Source of the DNA: Adiantum capillus-veneris
Lineage: Eukaryota > Streptophyta > Polypodiopsida > Polypodiales > Pteridaceae
Length of the DNA: 64,000 nt
Direction: 5' to 3'
Assembly: GCA_014529385.2 (NCBI GenBank)
Contig: CM043971.1
Coordinates: 52,549,209 to 52,613,208, forward strand
The notes beneath the pieces were generated by a model. The model was not told where the DNA came from and did no database searches. It worked only from the letters and a program-made list of their open reading frames with translations. This document shows, piece by piece, positions 43,346 through 54,233 of the stretch; the first letter of the stretch is position 1, and each line of letters begins with the position of its first letter. The position numbers and the translations under genes were made by a program.

Positions 43346-43892
43346 TGATAGCATGAAAAGGTGTTGCAAAAGGTAGTGTCCTTGACACTTCTTGTGTGGC
43401 ACTTATGGATGGTGCTTTAGCACACATTTTTTAGGTTCTTGTGAAGACTAATAATTTTAAGTTTTTTTAAACTTTGCCGCCAACGACTTTAACGATTTCT
43501 TGGCTTTTGTATGTCCGTCTGCCTTTCACACGTGCTGCTGTAGCTGAGTGCCTCTCTCTGGACTGTGAGCTCTCTTTCCCTCTCCCTGGAGTTTGAGCTC
43601 TCTTCCTCTATCTCTGCTTACATGCCATGCAACAATCTACAACAATCTGCCTCCATCTCGTAGGAGCTTTCTCTTGAAGCAAGCAAGCATGGCTTGTGTA
43701 GCCCTCTGCCTCATTAATGTCTACCTGGCTTGATGTAAGCCATATTACAGCTGACAGGTATTGGTGTTGCTGGAGAGAATCATGGCTGGAGAGAATCTGC
43801 AGTAGCAGGGTATTGGTGTGGCTGATCAGATGTGGCAGCAAGAATTTGAACAGCAGCAGCCTTCTCTCTACTCTCAATGTGGATGGTAGGCC

Positions 43893-46662
43893 ATGAATAG
43901 ATGCATCAGCAGGTTGGGAGAGGAAATTCAGCACCAACATGTTTGTGAGGGTGAGAATAGCTTGGAAGAGGAGGGGATGTTGCACCAGAGGCACCGGCAA
44001 CCCCACACGAATACACGCACCGATAGGCTGGGAGAAGAAATTCAGCACCAGCCCATGTGTGTAGGTGTGAACAGTTTGGAAGAGGGGAGTGTGCACCAGA
44101 ATCATTATCTACAAAATTTTCAACTTGCAATGCATCCCACATCTACGGAGGCAGCAATTGGACACCAGCAACATCCAAATGTGGATCACATCGGATGGCA
44201 GCCCATGATTGCAGACAATGAGTTTGGTTGCAATGAGCAAGCTTCAAATCCAATGGAGTGGTCTCACTCATCTGAAGATCATGTAGAAGACAATCCAATA
44301 CATGATGGGCTGCCCCCTCATGGCCGCACCGAGTACTTAACTTCAATTCGCCAAGAAGCCACACATAGGATGTGACAGTATTGGGCCATGACAAAACGAG
44401 ACAATTGTCAAAGGAAAAGAGAACGTGATGCATCATGCTTGTCAACGCCGAAAGATATGAGTAAAGTTTGCACAACAATGGTGCTTTGCTGGCAAGAAAC
44501 TACAAAAGCTGTCATGAATTGTGAAGCTAAGAAAGACACCTTTCGATTGCTTTTAGAGAAGCTAGCTTTTCGACGGTTGCACCATGCAGTAGAGAAATCT
44601 ATACTCTTCAACCTACAAGGTACGGTCACCAAAGTCAAAGCATCCTTGTCTGAAGAGGAGCTGAAACTTAATTAAAGGGCTTTATGCATGATGCTACTGA
44701 ATAGCGAAGGGGATCCATCAAGGTCTATAATTAAGAAATTCGGAGATGGCGAGGTTCACAGGGCTGCATCGATGAAATTTTGGAGCAGCTAATGAACGAT
44801 TAAAAAAGGCTGAGACGGGAGCATTTCCATTTGCAATTATGCCAATGCCAACAGCCTCAAAGCCGTTGCATCACACAGGAGATAAGAGACAATGTTTTTG
44901 CTTTTTGGCAAACGGAGACGCGAGTGTCTCCAAACAAAAAGGATGTGTGCCAAAAACGTCTTGGATGAAAATCTTACATTAAGCATCCAATACATTTTCT
45001 TGACGAGTCACAGGTATGCTCTGAAAACGCTTGAATTATTTTGTTCTCTTGTATGAAATAGTATAGGTACCATGCGTACATAGGTAGTAACTACATATAG
45101 GTAGTATTACAGCAAGTATAATGTTGTCTATCAAGCCCCAGAGGTGTGTAGGCTCCATAAGGTAATCTTTTCGTACTTTGGGAGGACTAGCATTCATGAG
45201 GGGAGTCAAGTACCTCAAGTATACATAAAAGCAATCAAAGGTGCTTTGGGGCAAGCTGCATAGACTCTTCAATACTACCAAATTTTCTATATGTTACTTT
45301 GTAGGTGTATATTAGCTTGATGATTACCTTGAGTACCTACATGTAGCTGATAGTAATACTTTCTTGTCACAGGGGTTGGTGCTCAAAAGTACCAATGTAA
45401 ACTCATAAGTCCTATGTGGGTACTTTTGGATGACCAATATACATTCAATGGTAGTTTAAAACAACCGTTGTGAACTCATAGGTCCTTTATAACCATGCAT
45501 GTATACTATTAGGTCGTCTTAGGGTACTTGGAAGCTTCAAAGGTACCTTGAGATTAGGTAGAAGCTACCATGAGACCAAACATGTACTTCCAAAATACCA
45601 AATCTAGTTATAAGTACTTTAAAGCCCGGGGAGGTCACTTAATAAAAATATAACCTATCACCTGAGTTCAACAGAAGGGTATTTAAAGTTCTTGAAACTT
45701 ACAGAAATATATATACAAAAGGGCATTATTTTTTCAAATTTGAAAAAAACTTACAGATTTTAAAAGAAAAGGGTACATCATATTCCTAACAAAATTCACA
45801 GATAAGGGGTTTTACAAACATGTCTTGAACGCACGTGATATGGTAGGTTTACACATAGTGAACCCCCCGAGCTTTAAAGGTAGTCTTTGTGGTGCTTATT
45901 AAAGTACCAATTGCAGGGGCTTAGGTACTTTGCATAAATTGATACTTCTTAAAGCTATCATGAGACCAAACATGTACTTCCAAAATACCAAATCTAGGTA
46001 TATAGGTACTTTAGAGGTAGTCTTTGTGGTGCTTATTAAAGTACCAATTTCATAGGCTTAGGTACTTTGTAGAAATCTATACTTCTTAAAGTACCATTTA
46101 CAGTGTCTAAGGTACTTTAGTACCTAATGAAAAGTCTAGGAAAGTACCATCGTAGGTAGCAAATTCAAGTTACAATGACTTTGACCTTGTTTTGAGTACA
46201 TGTTTTGATGAGATTTACTTTTCATTGGATAGGTGGATCTCTATAGGAGATTCCAAATGCAGTATTCACACATCAAGATCTCTCTCAGATGTTTTGAAGG
46301 ATTGAAGCCTTGATTTGTTCGCAAGTTGAAGGATAGGTACACTTGCTGCTGTATTCGTCACATACAGATGATATACATCAAGGAAGCATTCAACCAAATG
46401 AGACAAAACAAGATAGGAGTGCACAATGAAGGGTGTGGATGGAGTTGTGATATATGCTTCATAGAAGAGGTCCTAGGAAAGTGTGGAGCTGCTGCGTACA
46501 TGCACAGAAGCATCAACAGCTTGGCTGAGATGGTATTATGTCCAAAGCCAGATGAGTCTACGTTTCATAAACTGTCTTGCTTGAAGGGAGAATGTGATCA
46601 TTGTGGATCAAAGTGGTTAGTGCTCTGTCCAAGAGAAAAATCTGAAAATCTGCATTGCATTT
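43893..46662 (+). pseudogene. Transposase-like gene of the outer element, 5' part
   Basis: A frame from 43893 with in-frame stops at 44373 and 44673 holds a duplicated segment (RLGEEIQHQHVCEGENSLEE and RLGEEIQHQPMCVGVNSLEE). It goes on with a basic stretch and, after a frame change at about 44790, NERLKKAETGAFPFAIMPMP. A donor (GAGTCACAG|GTATG, 45013) and an acceptor (CCAAATGCAG, 46262) bound an intron. The next exon reads SLRCFEGLKP, a stop, FVRKLKDRYTCCC and cysteine pairs CDIC and CDHC. It continues after the inserted hAT at 54234. The family is identified by its 3' half; nothing here proves activity. Confidence 0.5.
45014..46262. repeat. Array of GGTACTT / AAGTACC motifs in the intron
   Basis: More than a dozen GGTACTT, AAGTACC or close variants in both orientations within 1.2 kb. 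It includes a near-duplicate block (CATGAGACCAAACATGTACT at 45570 and 45960). The same motif is dense at 55810-56160 and 58350-58560 and rare elsewhere in the window. It is probably a transposase-binding or subterminal repeat array. Confidence 0.65.
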
Positions 46663-46749
46663 ATATGCCCGTATAACAAAAATTATACGTATAAAACTTC
46701 AATATATGTCGTATTTCCGAATAATTACCGAATAGCCGTATAAAACCGT

Positions 46750-46820
46750 TTTCGATCAAGATATTTTTTGATCGAAAAACTGTATATATATACAATCGTC
46801 GCCGTATTCGATCGAAAAGC
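46750..46820. repeat. Subterminal GATCGAAA motifs, left end of hAT
   Basis: TTTTCGATC, TTGATCGAAAAA and TTCGATCGAAAAG occur within 70 bp. The counterpart array is at the right end. Confidence 0.65.
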
Positions 46821-47239
46821 ATTGTGGACTTTTTTGAAGTTTGGAGAGCTTGGAGCTTCTGAGAGTTTGACAGATAGCGACAACGTCTTCGGTTTACAAC
46901 GATTTTCAGGTAAATTTTTTAAATTTTCAGTAAATACTAACTTCTTTTTTGTGTTGTGCTAGACTTGTGTGGTGCACTAGTCTCGGCTCTCACCACAAAG
47001 TTGGCTTGCAGGTCGTAGGCCACTTCGTGGTGTGTAGCCATATGGCTCACTCGAGAGGTGTGTAGAATATAGTTTCCTTTCCCGTGGTGTGTAGTTATAT
47101 AACTCACTCCAAGGAAGGCTTAGGGTAAAATTAGATTCTCACTCGTATGGTGTAGTAGTATATCTCTCACCATAGAGATGAGTTAGGATTAGAGGTCGAC
47201 TCGTGGAGTGTAGTAGGCATGATGCTACACCTCTCACTT

Positions 47240-47830
47240 CAGAGTGGCCTATAAAATTTACAATCTTAAAGTAAATCATTATTGATTATTCTACGTAGAA
47301 GCACAAAGATTAACGTTCGTCATTTTAAGAGTGTAGAGATGCATACTTTATGCCCTCTTCATCTTAATGCGACTTTCGTTATTTTTGTGCTTCTATTTTT
47401 GTAGTAACATCATTGTTCATCATCAGATGACTTGGTGTTACTCTGAACGTAGATATATACAACAATTGATTTACATTTGAGATTGTTGAGCTGTTTGTTG
47501 ATGGTTGTGTTGTGCGTTCCACACACTCCATTACAAATAGCTTATAAAATTTACAATTTTAGATTAAGTTTTTCTGTCATATGTGTTACATAGAAACACA
47601 AGCGTTACCACTCGTTATATTAAGAGTGAAGAGATGCATATTTTCATGCCCTCTTCATCTTAATGTGACATACTGGTTACTCGTGTGTTTCATATTCCAA
47701 AAGAACATCATTTTTCATCATTAAATGACTTGGTGTTGTTTTGGACGTAAACACATATGATAGGTAACTTACATCTGCAATTGTTAATTTATCCACTGAT
47801 AGTTGTGTTGTGAGTTCCACACACTTTATC
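47240..47830. repeat. Two ~295-bp tandem units in the hAT 5' region
   Basis: ATAAAATTTACAAT...GAGATGCATA...GCCCTCTTCATCTTAATG...TGACTTGGTGTT...GTTCCACACACT is present twice in tandem. Upstream (46980-47240), shorter GTGTAGTAG/CTCAC units repeat as well. Confidence 0.75.
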
Positions 47831-48029
47831 AGGGATTAGATTGATAAAAACTATCAATCTATTTTACAACAGCATCCAGGACTTGTGCTGAGAATATCTC
47901 ACACTAGCTGAGTTGTTCACATGTACGATTTTCCAACCCTTTAGATGTAATTTCTTTCATCATCTCACACTTCTGCACATAGCAGGGTCCAGTTCTTGTG
48001 CTGAGAGCATCTCACACTCCTGGCCTGTT

Positions 48030-48082
<53 letters not shown>
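48030..48082. repeat. (CT)n microsatellite in the hAT 5' region
   Basis: CT run with one G interruption. Confidence 0.9.
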
Positions 48083-48083
<1 letters not shown>

Positions 48084-48283
48084 ATTTAATTTTCATGGTC
48101 GATTCGCACAATGTGGTTTTTAATCATAAGATTTTCTCTTTAATTTGCAATTTTTTAATATTATTTAATAAATTTGAATCATCATTTAATATATATAGGG
48201 TTAACACTCATTATATAATAACTATGTTACTATGGTGTACAATCTTTCGTAAGATTCTTAATTTATAATTTTGTCATACAGAT

Positions 48284-49701
48284 ATGGCAGACACGAAACT
48301 AGAGAAACATCAATGAAAGTTCGTATCCGAAGTGATTGTGAGACACTTCCATTACACGTCAGAGGTAGAGATTAGGCGTTGTTTAAACCCTGTCGCTCCG
48401 GAGCATTTTTATCAGCTTACAGAGACTCTAACCAAGTCTATGTTTGAGCAGCTCCACGCAGAGTTTGCACCAGCTATTTTTGACATAGCCCTCCTGACAT
48501 CAGGTGCTTTAGTAAACATGTTCAAACAAACCATTGGACAGATCATGAAAACCTTTCAAGAACTGAAAAATTGTGCAGTTACTTCCTTGCCAAACATAGC
48601 TGAGCGCATACATCTTGCGCAACAGCTTTACACGGAGTTCAAGAGCAAGGAAAAGTTAGAAAGAGCAGCAAAGCGTGCAAGAGTTGAAGCCAGCTCTTCT
48701 GAAGCTGCTGTTGAACCAGAAATCATTCTTAGAATAGATCCTGCAACGTCATCCGTTGTTGCTACATTAGACCTCTCTCTGCTACCACCTATTTTACACT
48801 TTTTACCCGACACAGCCGTCTTCAATATCCAAGCTCCACAGCTGGGAGAGGGAAGATGGGCACATGTGAAGCGTGTGGGTATCACACATCCCGCTTTCAA
48901 AGATCAAGTGTATGCTGCAAAAGTGTTCAAAGTACACTTACATGGGCCCACCATGGAGCAACAGGTCAAAGACGAAGCAACAATTTTGGATATTTCACAT
49001 CGAGGTATTATCTACCCTCTTTCCATGGTGCGCCACGTGGAGCGACCAATGCTCATTTCACGATTTTGGAATGGCGGCCATGTGGAGCAATGGATCAAAG
49101 AATGTACTGCAGACGGCAGCCAGCCTATCATTCGCGATTACGTACTCACTACAGGAACAATAGAGCTATTCCAGGAGAATATTTTGCAGATCATCAATGC
49201 TCTCCTCCAAACTCTGAAGTATATACATACGCATAACTACCTCCACAATGATCTACACTCTCGGAATATGATTTTGCATTTTGGCGAAAAAGGCGTTTAC
49301 GCTGGCATTGTGGATTGGGGTTCATGCACCAAAACAAATACGAAAACCGGTTTTCCTCCTCTATGCGATATGCAGATAGAAACTAGAAAACAATATGAGA
49401 GATATTATCCATGGGCAACCCCCGAATGTATATCTAGTAATCCTCCCTCCTGGACCAAAGCTATGGATATTTATTCCATGTGTCAATACATGTAAACGCA
49501 TTTTGAAGTGCTTACCAGAGCCCCAAGAACAAAGCAAGAGGTATTTTTTTGAGTAATGTACTTGCTCATCTTGAAACCGGCAAGCGCCAAAACCCCAAAA
49601 CCCGGCCTAATGCTTTTGATCTCTCCTTATGTTTAAATGGTGCCCATAGAGTGGGTTACAACATTGTAATGACATTTGGCTTACGACCAGCTGATGATTA
49701 A
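48284..49701 (+). pseudogene. Protein-kinase-like gene carried by the hAT element
   Basis: An acceptor-like TTGTCATACAG precedes ATG 48284. The frame has a TGA at codon 11 (48314) and is then open to 49495. Numbering from codon 17 (GTG 48332) as 1, kinase hallmarks are the Gly loop LGEGRWAH (171-178) and Lys197 in YAAKVF. A helix-C Glu215, the catalytic loop HNDLHSRN (305-312), metal-binding DWG (328-330) and DIYS (379-382) follow. HND replaces HRD and DWG replaces DFG, but the key Asp and Asn are kept. The first ~160 residues are helical with no known domain. After 49490 two one-base frame changes (the second at a T7 run) restore a plausible C-lobe ending FGLRPADD* at 49701. Substrate unknown. 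A catalytically usable ancestor is inferred. Confidence 0.75.
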
Positions 49702-49790
49702 TGAAAACACAAGTCTCGTGATTTCATCATTGTTTTACGACCAGCTGATGATTAATGAAAACACAAGTCTCGTGATTTCATCATTGTTTT
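49683..49790. repeat. 54-bp tandem duplication at the kinase-gene end
   Basis: ACGACCAGCTGATGATTAAT through CATCATTGTTTT is repeated exactly. The first copy includes the last kinase codons and stop. Confidence 0.9.
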
Positions 49791-49922
49791 ACTTTTGGTG
49801 TCAGATTTAATTGTATGTTTAGTTGAACAAAATATCTATGTTTGTCATTCGATATACTGTCCAATGTCAAATTAATTGAATGGGTATTTAAAAGTAATGA
49901 CATGTTCACCTGATATGCAGAT

Positions 49923-50684
49923 ATGGAAGAAGAACTCAACCACGCTGAAGCTCAGGCAATTTTTAAAGAAGAACAAGTTAGATGTGGACAAGAAGATCTT
50001 TCTACTATTGCCAACATTGAAGAAGATGAATCTGAGCTGCAGGGCGAGCCATTAACCCTTAAAGATTGCAAAAAGCTTTGTCCTAATCACTTTGTACGCC
50101 ATCAACTATTTCAAATAAGTGGCAATGCAAAAGATACAGCTCCATTGAAGCTCTCTGATTTGCAACATAAAGGACTGGCATGTGTATTGCTGCAAAGGTT
50201 TATACGACAAGAGAGATGCCTACCAAATAGCAACCAAGTAGCAATCTACTTTATCCAGCAACGCTATGTTCGATATGTTTTTCTGAAGAGAGTGGATTGG
50301 TCAGATAGTCCAGGCACCGCTGGCGTTGGACATGGACGCATTGCAAAAAAGGTGGCAGCACGCAATGCAAATAATCCAATGCCTCCTCGTAAGCGTCCTA
50401 TTGTTTTACTTCCTGAAGAGTCAGAAACACTGACTGAATTAGCCGGCCAAGGACAAGACCTTGCCAGCCAAGGAGAAACACCGGACATGCTTCGTGGCCG
50501 TATTCTTGAGCTTGAAATAGAGTTAAGTGATGCACAAGCAAAGCTTCAACGATATGAATCATTGTATGGACCTTTGCCAGATGATACTACCACTTCACAT
50601 AAAGATGTTGCTCAATCATCCCTTGCGCTAGGAATTACAGATTTTACCATAGACGAACTTATAGCAAATCTATCAAACTCATAA
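49923..50684 (+). CDS. Unknown accessory protein of the hAT element
   Basis: Intact 253-codon frame starting at ATG 49923, directly after an acceptor-like CTGATATGCAG. The kinase gene starts after the same CAG|ATATGG context, suggesting both use spliced leader exons. The sequence has an acidic N-terminus, a middle part KGLACVLLQRFIRQERCLPN and YVRYVFLKRVDW, and a basic patch (ARNANNPMPPRKRP). A likely coiled coil follows near residues 193-215 (RGRILELEIELSDAQAKLQR). I recognise no family. It is the only accessory frame without stops, hence possibly still expressed. It ends about 270 bp before the 3' end of the convergent transposase frame. Confidence 0.7.
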   Translation: MEEELNHAEAQAIFKEEQVRCGQEDLSTIANIEEDESELQGEPLTLKDCKKLCPNHFVRHQLFQISGNAKDTAPLKLSDLQHKGLACVLLQRFIRQERCLPNSNQVAIYFIQQRYVRYVFLKRVDWSDSPGTAGVGHGRIAKKVAARNANNPMPPRKRPIVLLPEESETLTELAGQGQDLASQGETPDMLRGRILELEIELSDAQAKLQRYESLYGPLPDDTTTSHKDVAQSSLALGITDFTIDELIANLSNS

Positions 50685-50951
50685 GTCACTCAGAAGCTTT
50701 TTGTAATCTCAAAATTATATCAAATTCTTTTCGATTGAGTAATTTCCCAGAACCTTGTTGTAATTTCAAACCTACATCAACTTTATGTAATTGTTATTCG
50801 ACAAGATATTATCGGTAGTTTATATTTGAGTGTGAGTGAATATGTGCGTATGAGAGAGAGAAAGAGAGAGGTTTTGATGTGAACGACAACGAGATAACGC
50901 TTTCTTTCATCATATACAAAAACTTGTTTAGTAAGTATTACAATGGTACTC

Positions 50952-52999
50952 TCAAAAATCATCTCCATCTTCAAAAACTGCAACCATATCATCTACTTCG
51001 TCCATATCTGAGCATTTTGAAACTATCTCCCATTCCATATCATCATCATCATCAACTTCTGCAGAAATAGCTTCATGCGTTTGGAAGACTCCATATTGCT
51101 TTTGAGCGGCTCTAGTTGCAATGTTTTGAGGCTTAGTATGAAGTCTGTTTCGCTTTTTAGTGTGCACAAAGTCGAATGCTGACCAGTTTCGCTCACAACT
51201 TCCACTTGATGCAGCTACTGATAAAACTCTAACTGCAATGTGTTGCAACTCCACTTTCTCTCCACCATACTCCTTCCACCATAAAGGTACACTTGTTTTG
51301 CCAATGGCATCTATATGCCACGGATCCTGAAACATACCAGTTCTGTTGGCATAATCTACTCGCTGTGATGAAAAGCTGTTTTTCCATCTTCATGCCCTAA
51401 GAGTTGGGAGCACATTGTTTTGAAGTCGGACATAACTTCTTTGTTGGCAGATTGCTAATTCCTTTGAAACTTAGGATCCAATACAAAAGCCGCACCATGC
51501 AATGGCGTATGCAACTTCACCCAACGCTTGTTAACAATTGTAATCATGGTAGCTTTATCCTTTGCACCAAAACTGACATTTTCTCTTAGCTTACATATAG
51601 CCTCTGACATATACCAGTAGACCCGACCAAAAATAAAAGAATCTATGTCAACTGCTCTCAAAAGATCTACAAATAGCTTTGACACAGTTACTATTCTTTC
51701 TACATTACGCCAAAAGACTGGCGAGTTTACTATTTGCGCACATCGACCAGCTACTTCCTGATAACTTGGATACTTGCTGAGCCATCCATCCCATCTTCTG
51801 TCTGCTAAGGTTTGCATCAATGCAGGCTTCAACTCTTGCAAAGCAACAAGAACATAGTATGCCGTAGCAAACCTTGTCGCGCAAAATATTTGCAAAGCTT
51901 TATTTGGTGACTTGGTTCGAAAAAGAGCATACGAAAATTGATGATCTCTAATGAATTTCACCACATGATTTGCATCCAATAAAGTTTGCTTCACACATGC
52001 CATTTTACCAATATCTTTTAAAAGCAAATTTAAAGTGTGAGCTGCACATGGTACCCAAGAAATCTCCGGATACTTGACTTGAATAGCTCTTCCTGCTCCT
52101 TTGTAGTTGGCCGCATTATCTGTGACAATAGCAGTCACATTCTTTGGTCCACCTGCCTTTGCAATTGCACGCTCATACACCCCTGCTAGGTAGGTGATAG
52201 TCTTCTCTTTCAATGAGCTGTCAATTGCTTCCACGACCATAGCCCCTCTAGGGTTAATAAGCATTACATTGATTAAAGGTTTTTTCTGACAGTTAGTCCA
52301 TCCATCCAATGCTCTGGTGCATCCATATGCTGGAACAAACTCTAGAACTGTGCGTTTGAGAATGGCTTCAGTACTGTCTTTGACTTTATCAAGATATTCA
52401 GTTCGCATCTTGTTATAGTCAGGAAGCACAAATCCTTTTTTGGCTGTACTCATCAAAGCATCTTGAAATATTGGATTGCGCATAGCATTGAACAATATGC
52501 CACACGCAACAAATGCTTGTGTCCATTTTAAATGCAACTCAAGAAACCATTGTTTACCTAATGCTTCTGGCATTGTCTGTCCATTGGATGACACTCTGCC
52601 GGATTTGCTTGTGCTAGTAACTCCTCCTGATGTAGAAGCGTGTCCATGAAGAGGGTTTAATTGAGAACTTTGATCGTTTACTTGAGTGGTACACACCTCT
52701 TCTGTTGCCTCATTGCATACAAATGGTTCAATATTCTCATGAATATCTTTAGAAACATCACCTTTATGTTTAGCTGCAAGAATCAACTTTACTTTGCGAG
52801 AATACATGGCAGATTTTTCATGAATATCTTTTGGTGGTGCCCCGCACTTTTCAACATTGCCAGGGACTTTAAATAAATTCTCTTTAATTCTGGTTGCATT
52901 ACCACTGAACTCGTGGCCACAAGATTTACATTTAAGTAAAGATGTATTTCTCCCAGCTTTCAACTCATGCACATAACTCCACTCTTGTCCTTTCACCAT
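50952..52999 (-). pseudogene. hAT transposase (BED finger, DUF659, dimerisation domain)
   Basis: Probable start at MVKGQEWSYVHELKAGR (52999). An N-terminal BED-like finger has CKSCGHEF...C, but the usual His after RIK is Asn (RIKENL). The DUF659/RNase H-like core shows DGWTNCQKKPLINVMLI with catalytic-type Asp, and IVTDNAANYKGAGRAI with the second Asp. The conserved C..H (PCAAHTLNLLLKD) follows. The C-terminal hAT dimerisation segment is WWKEYG...LQHIAVRVLS...SCERNWSAFDFVHTKKRNRL (51290-51120). The frame has a TAG after DPKFQRN (about 51452) and one frame change near 51365, so this copy is probably inactive. It is transcribed towards the kinase and accessory genes. Confidence 0.88.
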
Positions 53000-54054
53000 G
53001 ATGCACAAAAGTAATTTTCTAGTAAAAACAAAGTCAATGATCATTTTCATAATCAAAATCAATTAAAACATTAAACTAATTTAACTAACAATAATTGAAC
53101 GAAATTAAAATAATTAAAAACAATGATTGAACAAAAATACAATAATAAAAAACAATACCATTGGATTACATATAAATTGCATCGATTTATCTAAAGTGCG
53201 AGCTTGTAGCTTTAACACATTACGATAATCAATAATTACAATTAAATCAAGTATTAAAATGATTATCATTATAAATTGCTATACATACAAGAGCTATAAG
53301 TGACATTTTTAAATGTCAAAACGATAATCACTTACAATACTTGATAATTATCGTATCTATGTAAAGTGCGAACAAAAAGTTCTTACACTTTACCATAGAT
53401 TTTAAAGCGATTATCTATCTACAATGCGAGCATGTGTATGCTCTCACACAGTACGGTAGATTTTGCAGTCCAAATAAAGATAAGAGAATATCAATATTTT
53501 TGGACATGTTTTTCCTAAATTTTTACTCTAGTGAGAGCATAGCAGTGTGAATAGCTCTACACAAAACGTAAAAATATAATTTTGTTTCATTATAATCATT
53601 TTGAAGTGAGAGAAAATCTCTACACATCAAAATCAAACTTTAAATTACATAAAATTAATTTTTATGTAATTATATTTTTAACTAATTATCTCATGTGAGA
53701 GTACACTCTACACACAACGATAATATCTTACTTTTTTTTTATTAGGCACTTCAAGTGTCAATTAATTGAAAACATTGACAAGTGATTCTTATAATTATAG
53801 TTTGTATTAGGTGAGAGATTAAACTCTTCACAAAATACAAACTTTCAACTATTTACTAAGTTTTTCAAAACCAATTCATATATTTGAATCACAAAACTTA
53901 AAATTCTATTGAATTTTAATTTTTATTAAACTCAAATTATTTTATTTTTTTACAAATTACTTTTTTTGATTGTTTGGTGAGAGTACTCACATGGACAACA
54001 CTAACTGTGAAAGCTGGTATAAGGTCTGTCGCGTGCTGCTATATATACTAACAT

Positions 54055-54148
54055 ATTCGATCGTTATAATTTTTGATCGAAAATAATTTCGTTCGAAAGT
54101 AATTTCAATCGAAAATAATTTCGATCGAAAAAACTTTCGATCGAAAAA
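54055..54148. repeat. Subterminal GATCGAAA motifs, right end of hAT
   Basis: About seven copies of TTCGATCGAAA-like words within 95 bp, mirroring the left end. Confidence 0.7.
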
Positions 54149-54233
54149 TCAAGAAGTTATACGATTACCTGTTTATGCTGATGTGGCACCGTATAATACG
54201 GCCGTATAGTTTAGATAAACGAATAATATGCCC

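Larger units (their letters stand above)
46671..54225. mobile_element. 7.55 kb hAT transposon with accessory genes
   Basis: Flanked by an 8-bp direct repeat ATATGCCC (46663-46670 and 54226-54233). Removing it rejoins the host reading ...CIYMPIIPDFSKG. Ends are imperfect inverted repeats rich in TATACGG/CCGTATA. Subterminal arrays of TTTCGATCGAAA-like motifs lie at both ends. It contains a minus-strand DUF659-type hAT transposase (50952-52999) and, on the plus strand, a kinase-like gene (48284-49701) and an unknown ORF (49923-50684). The region 53000-54050 is AT-rich with short tandem-like words and no ORF. Confidence 0.8.

Noticed and set aside
48856-49236. Second frame of 126 codons inside the kinase-like gene
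   Set aside because: The kinase motifs lie in the other frame, and this frame has no recognisable content.
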